Of a DNA stretch of 64,000 bases, positions 7,724-15,917 are shown in pieces. Source of the stretch: Streptomyces cathayae (GTDB lineage Bacteria; Actinomycetota; Actinomycetes; Streptomycetales; Streptomycetaceae); assembly GCF_029760955.1 (NCBI RefSeq), contig NZ_CP121682.1, positions 3,658,001 to 3,722,000 on the forward strand. Direction: 5' to 3'. The translations under genes were made by a program, and so were the position numbers. Each line of letters opens with the position of its first letter. Position 1 is the first letter of the stretch. The notes beneath the pieces were generated by a model. The model ran no database searches and was not told the DNA's origin. It was given only the letters and a program-made list of their open reading frames with translations.

Positions 7724-8812
7724 ATGACGCGGTTGATCGTCGCAGCAGGAGGAGGGGGCGACGCAGTCGCCGCCGCCATGCTTCACGCCGCCCTCTACGG
7801 CGACGAGGACCAGGCGGTGATCCTCACGTACGCCTGGGACCGCCTCTTGGTCGACCCGCTCCCAGGACCACGAGGAGCCGACAGCTTCACGGGACTCAAA
7901 CCCCTCACTCAGTCTGTCTGGTCGATACCGGCCGAGGCCCAGCCGATCGCGCCGGCGGGCTCCACCCTCCCCCGACTCGCGGCAGAGCTCCCGCACACAC
8001 TGGCCCTGCTCGACCCACACCACGGCGCCGAGGGCATCACCCGCCAGCTGGAAGAGCTGGTATCCCACCTGGCACCGGCATCGATCGATCTGCTGGACGT
8101 CGGCGGAGACATCCTCGCCCGAGGCGACGAGCCCACGCTCAAGAGCCCACTCGCCGACGCCCTCACACTCGCCGCCTGCTGCCAGGCCAACGCCCCGATC
8201 CGATTGTTGGTCGCAGGACCGGGACTGGACGGCGAAATCTCTCCCGATGACCTGCGCCCCCTGCTCGGCACCCTCGTGCGCACCTTCACGGCCAAGGACG
8301 TGGAGGCGATCGGCAGCATCCTGGAGTGGCACCCCTCAGAGGCAACCGCCATGCTCGCCGCAACAGCCCGAGGAGCCCGCGGCATCTGCGAGGTGCGCGA
8401 CGCCGGCCTTCCCGTGCCCCTCACCGACGAGGGACCCACGGTCCACGAAGTCGACCTGGACGACGCGGTGAGCCGCAACAAACTGGCCCGCGCCATCATG
8501 ACGACCGCCGCCCTGGACGAGGCCGAGGCATACAGCCGCGAGATCTGCGGCTTCTCGGAGATCGACTACGAACGCAACAAGGCAGCCTGGCTCAAGGCCC
8601 AACCGCCAGTCCCCCTCACCCCCGAAGACGTCCTGTCCCAGCTCCATCGGTTCCAGGCAGACGCCCGCACCCGCGGCATCACCCACACCACGTTCCGCCA
8701 CATCACCGAGGCACTGAACCTCAACGGCTCCCAGCGCGACGAGCTACGCCGGCTTCTCATCCACAGCCGACCGCACCAGTACGACGCTCCGCTGTGGAAC
8801 ATCAGCGCATGA
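7724..8812 (+). CDS. DUF1152 domain protein
   Basis: A 362-residue member of the DUF1152 family. Diagnostic segments are IVAAGGGGDAVAAA at the N-terminus, YAWDRLLVDPLPGPRG near residue 35, LLDVGGDILARGDEP near residue 125 and LLVAGPGLDGE near residue 160. The Gly-rich start and the GGD segment suggest nucleotide or phosphosugar binding, but no activity is established. The ATG at 7724 is chosen over 7661 because it starts directly with the family motif and 7661 would lie within the operator. It overlaps the next gene by four bases (ATGA). Confidence 0.85.
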   Translation: MTRLIVAAGGGGDAVAAAMLHAALYGDEDQAVILTYAWDRLLVDPLPGPRGADSFTGLKPLTQSVWSIPAEAQPIAPAGSTLPRLAAELPHTLALLDPHHGAEGITRQLEELVSHLAPASIDLLDVGGDILARGDEPTLKSPLADALTLAACCQANAPIRLLVAGPGLDGEISPDDLRPLLGTLVRTFTAKDVEAIGSILEWHPSEATAMLAATARGARGICEVRDAGLPVPLTDEGPTVHEVDLDDAVSRNKLARAIMTTAALDEAEAYSREICGFSEIDYERNKAAWLKAQPPVPLTPEDVLSQLHRFQADARTRGITHTTFRHITEALNLNGSQRDELRRLLIHSRPHQYDAPLWNISA

Positions 8813-9051
8813 GCGCGTTCGTAAGCGACCCGGGCCTGGACGGCGTCCGGGACGCAGCAGGCCACGGCACAGAAGTCGACGTAGCCGTACACCTTCACGA
8901 CGGCACGGTGAGGCTCGCGATCCTCTGGACACAAGAGATCCTGCTGAGCGCCGACGACGCCGACCAGGTGGCCCAGGCACTCCAACGCGCCGCAGAACAG
9001 GGACGCAGGATCACAGTAGCCAGACCACCGAACAGGCCAACCAGCGCCTGA
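8809..9051 (+). CDS. Small protein translationally coupled to DUF1152 gene
   Basis: Eighty residues, start ATG overlapping the stop of the DUF1152 gene. The sequence EVDVAVHLHDGTVRLAILWTQE followed by SADDADQVAQALQRAAE predicts a small beta sheet plus an amphipathic helix. I recognise no family. The overlap argues for a joint role with DUF1152. The IS5-type element begins nine bases after its stop. Confidence 0.65.
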   Translation: MSAFVSDPGLDGVRDAAGHGTEVDVAVHLHDGTVRLAILWTQEILLSADDADQVAQALQRAAEQGRRITVARPPNRPTSA

Positions 9052-9059
9052 ATCCCACT

Positions 9060-9932
9060 GAGGGTTTTCAGCAGTGTCGCTCCAGGGTGAGGACGGCCTT
9101 GGTGATTGACGTCATGCGATTTGGGCTGCATCGGGCTCTGCGGAAGATTCGCCAGGATTTCAGGCGGGCGATTCCTCGTTCGACGGGTACGCGGGCGGCG
9201 GACAAGGCCCGGTTGACCGTCTGCTCGGTCGGGGTGAGTTCGCCCTGGGGCGGCCGGCGTTTGGGGGTGGTGACCCACTCGCCCGCGCCGATGTAGGCCA
9301 TGTCGGCGAGGACGGGGACGCCCTGGCGCCCGCAGATTCTGATGATCTTGTGGGTGCGGGCGGCGGTCAGGTCGTGCGTCCGGCCGGGCAGGGCGGGTGA
9401 GAGCCACAGCGTGCGACCGGCCGGATCCGCGATGACCTGCACGTTCACGCCGTGCCGCTTGTGCTTCGTCGAATAGTCCGCGCGTCCGTCGCCGACCCGG
9501 TCGCACTCGGCGAGCGTGCCGTCCAGGAGAACGTAGTCGGGGTCTGTCTCGCGTAGGACCTTCAGCAGGCCCGGCGCTTTGGCGGCCAGGTGCTCGACGA
9601 CCGTGGTGACGTAGGCGTGGGCGGTGCCGACGGAAATACGGAAACCCGCGGCGAGTTGAGCCAGGGGGTCGTGCCGGCGCAGGTATGCCAGAGCGATCAC
9701 CGCACGCTCGGACGGCCGGAGTTTGCAGCGTCGGTCACCCTCACGGGTGACGATCAGCATCGTCACCCACTCCACGAGTGCGTGCGGCAGGTCGAGTGCG
9801 GCAGGATACGGGATCAACAGGGCTCCTGAGCTGGAGAGTTGAGACCTAGACATCTCTCTTAACGGCACGGGAGCCCTGTCCGTTGCCTACGGTCCCGCCG
9901 TCACCCGTCCGGGGGCCACCCTGAAAACCCTC
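9060..9932. mobile_element. IS5-family insertion sequence, complete, 873 bp
   Basis: Terminal inverted repeats GAGGGTTTTCAG (9060-9071) and CTGAAAACCCTC (9921-9932) are perfect over 12 bp and are flanked by the direct repeat ACT (9057-9059 and 9933-9935), read as a 3-bp target duplication. It carries one minus-strand DDE transposase. Intact ends, duplication and gene suggest a fairly recent insertion. Confidence 0.85.
9068..9853 (-). CDS. IS5-family DDE transposase (DDE_Tnp_4/HARBI1-like)
   Basis: About 261 residues. An N-terminal helix-turn-helix ([26 protein letters not shown], then SVGTAHAYV) precedes an RNase H-like catalytic domain with D in YVLLDGT, D in VLADMAYIG and E in [12 protein letters not shown]. 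It catalyses cut-and-paste movement of the element at 9060-9932. ATG 9853, preceded by AAGAGAG, is preferred to a GTG five codons upstream. The frame is intact. Confidence 0.9.
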   Translation of the reverse strand: MSRSQLSSSGALLIPYPAALDLPHALVEWVTMLIVTREGDRRCKLRPSERAVIALAYLRRHDPLAQLAAGFRISVGTAHAYVTTVVEHLAAKAPGLLKVLRETDPDYVLLDGTLAECDRVGDGRADYSTKHKRHGVNVQVIADPAGRTLWLSPALPGRTHDLTAARTHKIIRICGRQGVPVLADMAYIGAGEWVTTPKRRPPQGELTPTEQTVNRALSAARVPVERGIARLKSWRIFRRARCSPNRMTSITKAVLTLERHC

Positions 9933-10137
9933 ACTGAGTTACAACCTTCTTTACGGGTTCAAGTGCGGCTCGCTCCGCTCACCGCGCGCGGCCCGGCCCC
10001 CGGCCGGGCCTGCGCTCATGTCTCCGCCCCGCTCCAGCCCGGCCGGCGCCCGGGCCGCGCGCACAGCAATCAGCCGCCGAGGCCAGAGAAGGGGTACGTC
10101 GTGGCTGGGGCGGTCGGCTCCGCGGCTTTACGGAGCC

Positions 10138-10250
10138 ACTTTGGCGCGAGCCTCGAAGATCATGGCCCCAACGTCGTGCTTTACCGGGCAGGTCCACAGA
10201 CTGCCCGACGCGCCGGCAGCTTACGGGGCCATGATCACTCGCGCCAAAGC
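10138..10250. repeat. Long interrupted inverted repeat with nested hairpin
   Basis: TTTGGCGCGAG (10140-10150) and GATCATGGCCCC (10158-10169) are mirrored by GGGGCCATGATC (10225-10236) and CTCGCGCCAAA (10238-10248). Inside, CGGGCAG (10185-10191) and CTGCCCG (10201-10207) form a small hairpin. The 370-bp stretch 9936-10311, which also holds the Gly/Pro-coding-like GC-rich segment 9965-10080, has no convincing gene. The structure could be a transfer or replication origin of the island, or an RNA terminator for the NACHT gene that ends at 10312. Confidence 0.6.
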
Positions 10251-10311
10251 AGCTCCAGCCCAAAGCCGCTCCACCGCCCGCACGGGGCGTAGTCACGTAG
10301 GGTCAAAAATC

Positions 10312-13300
10312 TCATTCAAACACACCACCTGCCAACCGAACGGAAGCGATCTCTGAATCATCCAAGCCGCAGAGACTGTTGAATAGAGCACCCCGAAGAT
10401 GAGGGTTAAACATCTCCCTGGATAGCAGTTTGCCGGAACTGACAGCAAAAATGGATAGTTCCCCCGAAGAGCAACTCACCATTACCTTTGACCCATCGGG
10501 CGATACACCCACACTCATAAACTCACTACCCAGTGTGACCTTCCAGATTCTCTCCCACCTCTCGCCACCTGTATCCCAGAGAGAGACAATCCGCCCATCG
10601 CCGAGAACAATCGAATCGCGGTTGGGGACGAAAGTACTGATGCTCGTCTTCGCTAGATCGGCAAGCGCCGGCTCCGCCGCAGCTCGCTGGAAAGAAGCGA
10701 ACACCCCCTTTTTAGTCATGAAGACACTTTCTTCGTTTGCGAAAATTTGCGGAATCGGGTGCCTATCCTCAGAGATGGAGTCTCTGGTGCCCAACGATAG
10801 CGAATCAACCTCAACCCAGTCCCCAGATTCGCAAGAAATAGAAAACAACTTCGACCAAGAATCAGATCTGGCCCAAACGCGAATTTCGGAGTCCATGATG
10901 TAATAGGTGAAGCTGTCGGCGCCCTCTGGTCGGCAACGAGGGATCGACTTCAGGGGCGATGCGTCTTCGGCATCAACAACCTTCCAGTCGAAGGCCCTAC
11001 CCTCGACATCCACCACATAAGCCTTTCGCCCACCCCATACAATTTTTTGGACCACAGAAACAGGAAGCTGCTTGAGCAATTGACCTTGCGGTGAATAGAT
11101 GAGGGTCGCACCGGCACTACTATATCCCCAACTTCCTCTTTCGAAGGAGTCGAAAACCGACCCAACGCGCCACCATTTTCCACGCGACCGGTTGGACTCC
11201 GAGTCAAGAGCAAACTCAGATCGAGGTCCGGCAAGCTCTCCCGTAGGCCAATGAACGACACGCTCGCCGACCGTGCGTCTATCTTCTAGGCTCCTCACTA
11301 CAAGCGCAGTAACGGAACCGTCTTCATGGACGACTGCCATACGTGGCTGAACCGCACTATCAAGAATTTTGGTCCCCTGTAGGGCTGCACCGAGGAACGT
11401 CGCTCCAGTTTTATCCAGTGCCGCGAGGTTGGCGTTTTTCAGCGAAGCTTCACGCAGATCTGCGGAAGCCAATGACATCAGAGGCTGCGGCATATCTTCG
11501 GTACGAAAACCTGCGAGATCGCAACCCCTAAGATCGGCATTAGCTAGAGTCCCATTCATGTATCCCAAAATGTTGGCGCAGTTGCCACCGAGCACGCCGG
11601 CGTCTGTCAGCCCCCGGGTAGACTGCACGTGCTCAATGAGCTTCTCACGCACTGTTGGGTGCTCAGATAGCATCGACGCTAGGAAGTCGTACACAACCGG
11701 GTTGAACTCCAGGGACCCAAAAGTCTCTACGAGTCGCTCTACCGGCTCCGAGGTAAATTCCCTCAGAGGTGGAAGTGATCCTTCTTGATCCCTAGATGCA
11801 AAATAGGAAGACCATGAATAGACGGCCTCGTTACTCTGACCTGCTGCGGGAATTAGCGCCAAGTAGTCACCCGCTAGGAGCCCAAGTTCAGCAGTGATCT
11901 TGTAAGCTGCTAGAAACTCCAGGAGGGACTTATGCGAGGGGCCGTAGTCTCCGTTGGCGTTCCTGACCAACATTCCCTGGCTGCGCATGTCTTGCTCCCA
12001 AAAGTCTAGATCCCTTCGACTCTCGACAACTGGCCCAAAGCAGGCGCGGAGTTTACTCGGAAAGTCCCGATAGTTGAGGCTGAGATTGTTAGTGCTGAGC
12101 ATTTCCCAGGCAACTTCACTGAGGAAAAAGAGCTTATCTGCTCTAGATGTAAATGTGCGCTCAGAACTAACGTCTCGATCCATTTTGCGCTGAACGGCAT
12201 ACAGGTAGATGCGGGTGAGATCCATCGGGGCTCCCCGTTCAATTTCCGGGAGAGCATCAATCACCAGCTCAGACATGACTGGCCGCCGCATAAGATCTCG
12301 CACATCCTCGTTCGCCATGACCAAATCGACCTTGTCAGTGCTCAGTACGTTTCCGAGCATCATCTTGATCTGTTCGTCATCGAAGGGAACAAGTTCCACG
12401 ATTTCAAAAGTAGGGCCGTCCGTTGGCCGGTTAGACGCTGAAGCAGAAACACGGGCCTCGAATAGGGCTCGGGCTTCCTTGGATTCCGGGAAATGCTCGG
12501 TGCGGCTACTCAACAACACCTTCGCGCCAGGCTCCACCGCTTTGGCCAACTCCCAGAAGTTGGCGACCATGACATTCCGGTCAATGCGAGATGCCATTTC
12601 GTCGAAACCATCGAAGATCAGCAGCAGCCTTCCCATCCTGTTCAGGATTCGAAAGGCATCATAGCTCCGCAATCCGGTTTGGTGTTTATTGAAAAAGAAT
12701 TCTGAGATGAGTGCGGCAACAGATGTCTGTTTAGCATAGTCACGGAGAGGGATAACCAAGGGGACGCGAGGCCGCGGAAGCCCTTGCGCCTTAGCGTCCT
12801 TCCAGGCATGTGCCATTTTACTTGCGAAGTGCAATGAGAACCACGATTTACCCATCCCAAACTCTCCCAGTAGGGACAGATGCTTTTTGGTCGGGTCCGT
12901 CAGCCACGCCTCGACGTATTTGTCAAGTCCTCCCTTTCTCCAGTCATAATTGCTCATATCCAGCGGCTTATCAGTAGCTGGATCTATCTCCTCTTTCCGG
13001 CACGATAGAGGAACGTAGCGGGTGTCAATTTTCCGCGACGCAACTGTTTCAAGAAGCGACTCAATATACGGCTCGAAATTGACCTCCAAGTCGATTAGCT
13101 CATCGAACGAGAAACATGAGAACCTGTCCTCCGACGCTTCTGCCTTGCGGCGGGCAGCCTCACTTACTCGGAGTTGCGCTACACCCCATCCCTCAGCAGC
13201 GGCTTCGTCGTCAATCAGCCTGTCGAGTTCCTCTAGGTGATGAAGCCCAAGCTCGCCTTCAACGCAGAGGACACATACTCGATCAAAACGCCCTGGCCGA

Positions 13301-13956
13301 CGCGTAGGTACGTTAACAATGAGGGCCGAGCTGCCCGGGCGGCTTGAGCAAGACTTGTCGATCGTATAGCCAACAGCCGAGAACCAAGCAGATGCGTCCG
13401 CCATTAGCCGTTCCGCTGGGCTGGACTTAGCGCGCCCTGGTTCCTCTGCAAGTCGGAGTTCCTCCTCATCGTTACGAGTCTTCAGAACCTGCTCAAGCAT
13501 CTCCCTGACATCGTCCACTTTGTTCTCTACCCGTGTCTCGTATGCAACACGGCTACGGCTTACTAGTTCTTGAAACTTGGAAATAAACGAATCTACAGTC
13601 CTATCAATGTCGACGCCAAAGTGGCCAAATTCCGAGGTTTCGCGGTTTCTCTCTACGGCTAGATCGATTTCCCGTCGAAGGTGCACCCAGTCGTCAGAGT
13701 CGAATGATCTCTGGAAGGCTCGCTGGACGTACTCGTCGTGGAAAAGTGCCAATACCGGGACTGGTTGCCCATAAAGCTGCTCCACCAGTGCGTAAGCGTA
13801 AAGGCTCTCAAAATCCCGTGGGGGCTGATGCGGATCAAGGTGCAGCTTTTTCAAAGTGGCAACTACAGCGGTCCGACGCATGACTGCACTCTTGACAGGC
13901 TCTGCCACGGCCTTTCCGAGGATTCCGCAAGCAGTTGCGATGATCTCAAGCGCCAT
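10312..13956 (-). CDS. NACHT (STAND) NTPase with pentapeptide and beta-propeller sensor, putative anti-phage protein
   Basis: A 1214-residue protein. Residues 1-170 are helical with coiled-coil character. Residues 180-300 resemble a degenerate Mrr-like restriction-endonuclease fold (FDRVCVLCVEGEL, GWGVAQLRVSEAARRKAEAS, FSFDELIDL) without the catalytic D...ExK. The NACHT core has Walker A GEFGMGKS (364-371), Walker B LLLIFDGFDE (444-453), sensor LLSSRTE (481-487) and the winged-helix end HKSLLEFLAAY (675-685). Residues 800-862 are pentapeptide-like (ANADLRGCDLAG, SADLREASLKNANLAAL), and 865-1214 look like a beta-propeller. Bacterial NACHT proteins of this layout protect against phages. The DNA is visibly richer in A/T than its surroundings and uses codons rare in Streptomyces (ATA, AGA, TTA), so it was probably acquired by transfer. 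It stands alone without an accessory gene. Confidence 0.85.
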   Translation of the reverse strand: MALEIIATACGILGKAVAEPVKSAVMRRTAVVATLKKLHLDPHQPPRDFESLYAYALVEQLYGQPVPVLALFHDEYVQRAFQRSFDSDDWVHLRREIDLAVERNRETSEFGHFGVDIDRTVDSFISKFQELVSRSRVAYETRVENKVDDVREMLEQVLKTRNDEEELRLAEEPGRAKSSPAERLMADASAWFSAVGYTIDKSCSSRPGSSALIVNVPTRRPGRFDRVCVLCVEGELGLHHLEELDRLIDDEAAAEGWGVAQLRVSEAARRKAEASEDRFSCFSFDELIDLEVNFEPYIESLLETVASRKIDTRYVPLSCRKEEIDPATDKPLDMSNYDWRKGGLDKYVEAWLTDPTKKHLSLLGEFGMGKSWFSLHFASKMAHAWKDAKAQGLPRPRVPLVIPLRDYAKQTSVAALISEFFFNKHQTGLRSYDAFRILNRMGRLLLIFDGFDEMASRIDRNVMVANFWELAKAVEPGAKVLLSSRTEHFPESKEARALFEARVSASASNRPTDGPTFEIVELVPFDDEQIKMMLGNVLSTDKVDLVMANEDVRDLMRRPVMSELVIDALPEIERGAPMDLTRIYLYAVQRKMDRDVSSERTFTSRADKLFFLSEVAWEMLSTNNLSLNYRDFPSKLRACFGPVVESRRDLDFWEQDMRSQGMLVRNANGDYGPSHKSLLEFLAAYKITAELGLLAGDYLALIPAAGQSNEAVYSWSSYFASRDQEGSLPPLREFTSEPVERLVETFGSLEFNPVVYDFLASMLSEHPTVREKLIEHVQSTRGLTDAGVLGGNCANILGYMNGTLANADLRGCDLAGFRTEDMPQPLMSLASADLREASLKNANLAALDKTGATFLGAALQGTKILDSAVQPRMAVVHEDGSVTALVVRSLEDRRTVGERVVHWPTGELAGPRSEFALDSESNRSRGKWWRVGSVFDSFERGSWGYSSAGATLIYSPQGQLLKQLPVSVVQKIVWGGRKAYVVDVEGRAFDWKVVDAEDASPLKSIPRCRPEGADSFTYYIMDSEIRVWARSDSWSKLFSISCESGDWVEVDSLSLGTRDSISEDRHPIPQIFANEESVFMTKKGVFASFQRAAAEPALADLAKTSISTFVPNRDSIVLGDGRIVSLWDTGGERWERIWKVTLGSEFMSVGVSPDGSKVMVSCSSGELSIFAVSSGKLLSREMFNPHLRGALFNSLCGLDDSEIASVRLAGGVFE

Positions 13957-14083
13957 TCGCTACCCTCAACTCCTCTTTAGTGCACAGAAGCTGACAGTGT
14001 ATCGGGCTGGAGCCATAGTGCGTCGAGAAACGGCGGGTTCTGAGCAAGATCGACTCCGCACGTCGTGCGCGCTCGGGCGGTGA

Positions 14084-14216
14084 GTGTCTAATTGCGTGAC
14101 AACACCAGCGAACAATGGCGGACGAGCGTGAACGTCTGCGGACCATCAGCGCAGGTGAAAGGCACACCGGCCTGCGTCAGCACCGTCCCCGAAGTTGCTT
14201 CGGGGACGAAGAGGTC
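14084..14216. repeat. Element-end remnant with degenerate tRNA-Pro anticodon arm (copy C)
   Basis: A segment beginning GTGTCTAATTGCGTGACAAC, containing GGCGGACGAGC, CTGCGGACCAT and AGGCACACCG, and ending with TTCGGGGACGAAGAGGTC (14199-14216). The order and many bases match 15006-15142 and 22954-23123. The tRNA-like part breaks off before the T arm. It is best read as the end of an integrated element next to a tRNA-Pro attachment site, now decayed. The following 14217-14647 holds no supported gene. Confidence 0.6.
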
Positions 14217-14647
14217 ATCACACAAGGTGCGACCCATCGCATCCGCCGTCGAGACTTGCTCTGCTCGACGGCTGACAGCGTGGCTCAGGCCGGCAGGGGG
14301 TGCAGCGAGGCACACGCGCGCCTGACCGGTCGGCGAACCCGCCATCGTGGCTGACTGTCGTCAGCTGAGGTCCAGTCGGGTCGCATCGAGGGTGCCAGCC
14401 GTCCACTGAGTGCGGCAGAGTTGGGCCGTCTCTGGGCCGTCCGAGGCCGCTCGTCAGTGGCCAATGACGACCAACGACGACCACCAGGCGCACGAGCCCA
14501 CCGCACCTGACCAGCAAAAACCCAGCTCACCAAGATCCCCGGCAAGACCCAGGGCAAGAAGACACCTGTGAGAGAAGAGCCTTGCCCACGTGTGGCCGCG
14601 CAGGTCACGAGCGGCTGTCCAACGGCACAGCGTGTGCATCATGAGGC

Positions 14648-14980
14648 ATGGGGATTGATCTGGAGCTGCACTCATCACGGCCGGCACGCAAGAACTGGCG
14701 CGCGACACTCCTGCAGAGCTCCTACGGGCATGGCGACGCTCTGGCCGATGCCCTCGGCTCGCTTCAGCTCCTCGGAGTACCCGGGAGGCTCACTGCCGTC
14801 GATCTGTACGGGGATACGTTGATGAACGAGCAGGAGGCCGCAGCCGCCGTCCGCGAGATTCGCGATCTGAAGCAACGATGCGGTGACGAGCGTCAGCTCG
14901 CCGCATTGGACGACCTCGCAAGGATGCTGAGTGAGTGCGCAGCCACTCGAGGCAGTTACCTGTGGTTCGCGGGCGACTGA
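14648..14980 (+). CDS. Hypothetical protein, 110 aa
   Basis: An intact frame with Streptomyces-like codon use, starting MGIDLELHSSRPARKNWRA and ending SYLWFAGD. The second half is helical and charged (NEQEAAAAVREIRDLKQRCGD). I recognise no family. It sits between two element-end remnants (14.1 and 15.0 kb), so it is probably cargo of one inserted element. No clear ribosome site precedes the ATG, and a leaderless start is possible. Confidence 0.5.
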   Translation: MGIDLELHSSRPARKNWRATLLQSSYGHGDALADALGSLQLLGVPGRLTAVDLYGDTLMNEQEAAAAVREIRDLKQRCGDERQLAALDDLARMLSECAATRGSYLWFAGD

Positions 14981-15005
14981 AGCTCACCTCATGCCTGCCG
15001 GAAAA

Positions 15006-15142
15006 CTGTCTAACTGCGTGGCAACGCCGACGGACGGCGGCGGACGAGCGCGGACACCTGCGGACCATCGGAGCAGGTGAGAGGCACACCGACCTAAGTC
15101 AGACGCCTACCCAAGTTGCTTCGGGACGAAGAGGGCGTGGGT
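15006..15142. repeat. Element-end remnant with degenerate tRNA-Pro anticodon arm (copy D)
   Basis: Homologous to copy C from CTGTCTAACTGCGTGGCAAC through GGCGGACGAGC, ACACCTGCGGACCAT and GAGAGGCACACCG, ending in TTCGGGACGAAGAGGGCGTG (15120-15139). The tRNA-Pro match stops at the beginning of the T arm. Supports repeated integration at the same kind of site. Confidence 0.6.
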
Positions 15143-15143
15143 A

Positions 15144-15404
15144 TCAGCGTAGAGGCTTCCTGCGCAGCTTGGGGAGGGGCTTGGCGGGACCGAACTGCCA
15201 GTCGAGACGGCTGCCAGGATTCTTCTCGATCTTCAGCATGACCGACTGGGAAGCGGAGAACTTGAGGACGAGTCCAGCGCGGAACCTTCCATCTGCTTGC
15301 CTGTCCCAGACAAGATCACTGTTTGTCCTGGCCCACACCGCCGCGTCCACGAACCGTGAGAGCAAGGGTGGTAGCTCGGCGTCCTTCTTCTTGTCCTCGT
15401 CCAT
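15144..15404 (-). CDS. Hypothetical protein, 86 aa
   Basis: The start ATG at 15404 follows GGGGGAAGAG, a good ribosome site; the longer frame upstream is rejected. The sequence MDEDKKKDAELPPLLSRF, VWARTNSDLVWDRQ, LKFSASQSVMLKIEKNPGS and a basic tail (PLPKLRRKPLR) look protein-like with alternating strands. No family is recognised. It ends immediately beside the tRNA-Pro-like remnant. It may form an operon with the broken gene at 15511-15770. Confidence 0.5.
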   Translation of the reverse strand: MDEDKKKDAELPPLLSRFVDAAVWARTNSDLVWDRQADGRFRAGLVLKFSASQSVMLKIEKNPGSRLDWQFGPAKPLPKLRRKPLR

Positions 15405-15510
15405 CAACTCTTCCCCCACGCTTCTGAAAGATCGGCACCTTGACGATCTCAACGTTCGTACGTCTCTCGGCCTCCAGCTCCCGCTTCCTGGTCTCGGCCG
15501 CGCTCGCACT

Positions 15511-15770
15511 CTAGGACACGACAGACCGGACCCGCTGACGATTCGGGCAGTTCCGCTCTATCGTGGACTTGCCCACGTTGTCGACGAGTTGGCTGCCCTC
15601 CTGGTCGGCGAGCAGGAGCCTGATAGCGAGCCTCGCTGGGCCGTGACGACGGACAGCCCGATCGCGGTGTATTCGTCGACCCACAGCCCCCGCCACATCC
15701 GCTCGCCCTCGGTATCACACCAGGCCAAGCCCGGTCCCTCGCGGACGCGCTTAGCCGACGTGGTTGACAT
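15511..15770 (-). pseudogene. Small hypothetical gene with a frameshift
   Basis: Frame one starts MSTTSAKRVREGPGLAW and runs through GERMWRGLWVDEYTAIGLS to VVTAQ near 15640. A second frame then continues sensibly with RLAIRLLLADQEGSQLVDN to the stop at 15511. Joining them gives a protein of about 86-90 residues, so one small indel near 15630-15645 has broken the gene. Family unknown. Confidence 0.45.
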
Positions 15771-15917
15771 CCCCGGCTGACTGTGAGGATGTCGGTGGTG
15801 CTGCCCGAGGCGGTCTGACCCGCCGACTGACCGACGCACAGGCTGTCTTGTTGATGACATGTCGGCCGACTCGGGTGGCGCCGCCCTGCGCGCGGCCGGT
15901 CGGGCGTTTGTGACCTC

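Noticed and set aside
10430..12705. Plus-strand ORFs opposite the NACHT gene
   Set aside because: Antisense shadows in AT-richer DNA; no ribosome sites or recognisable domains.
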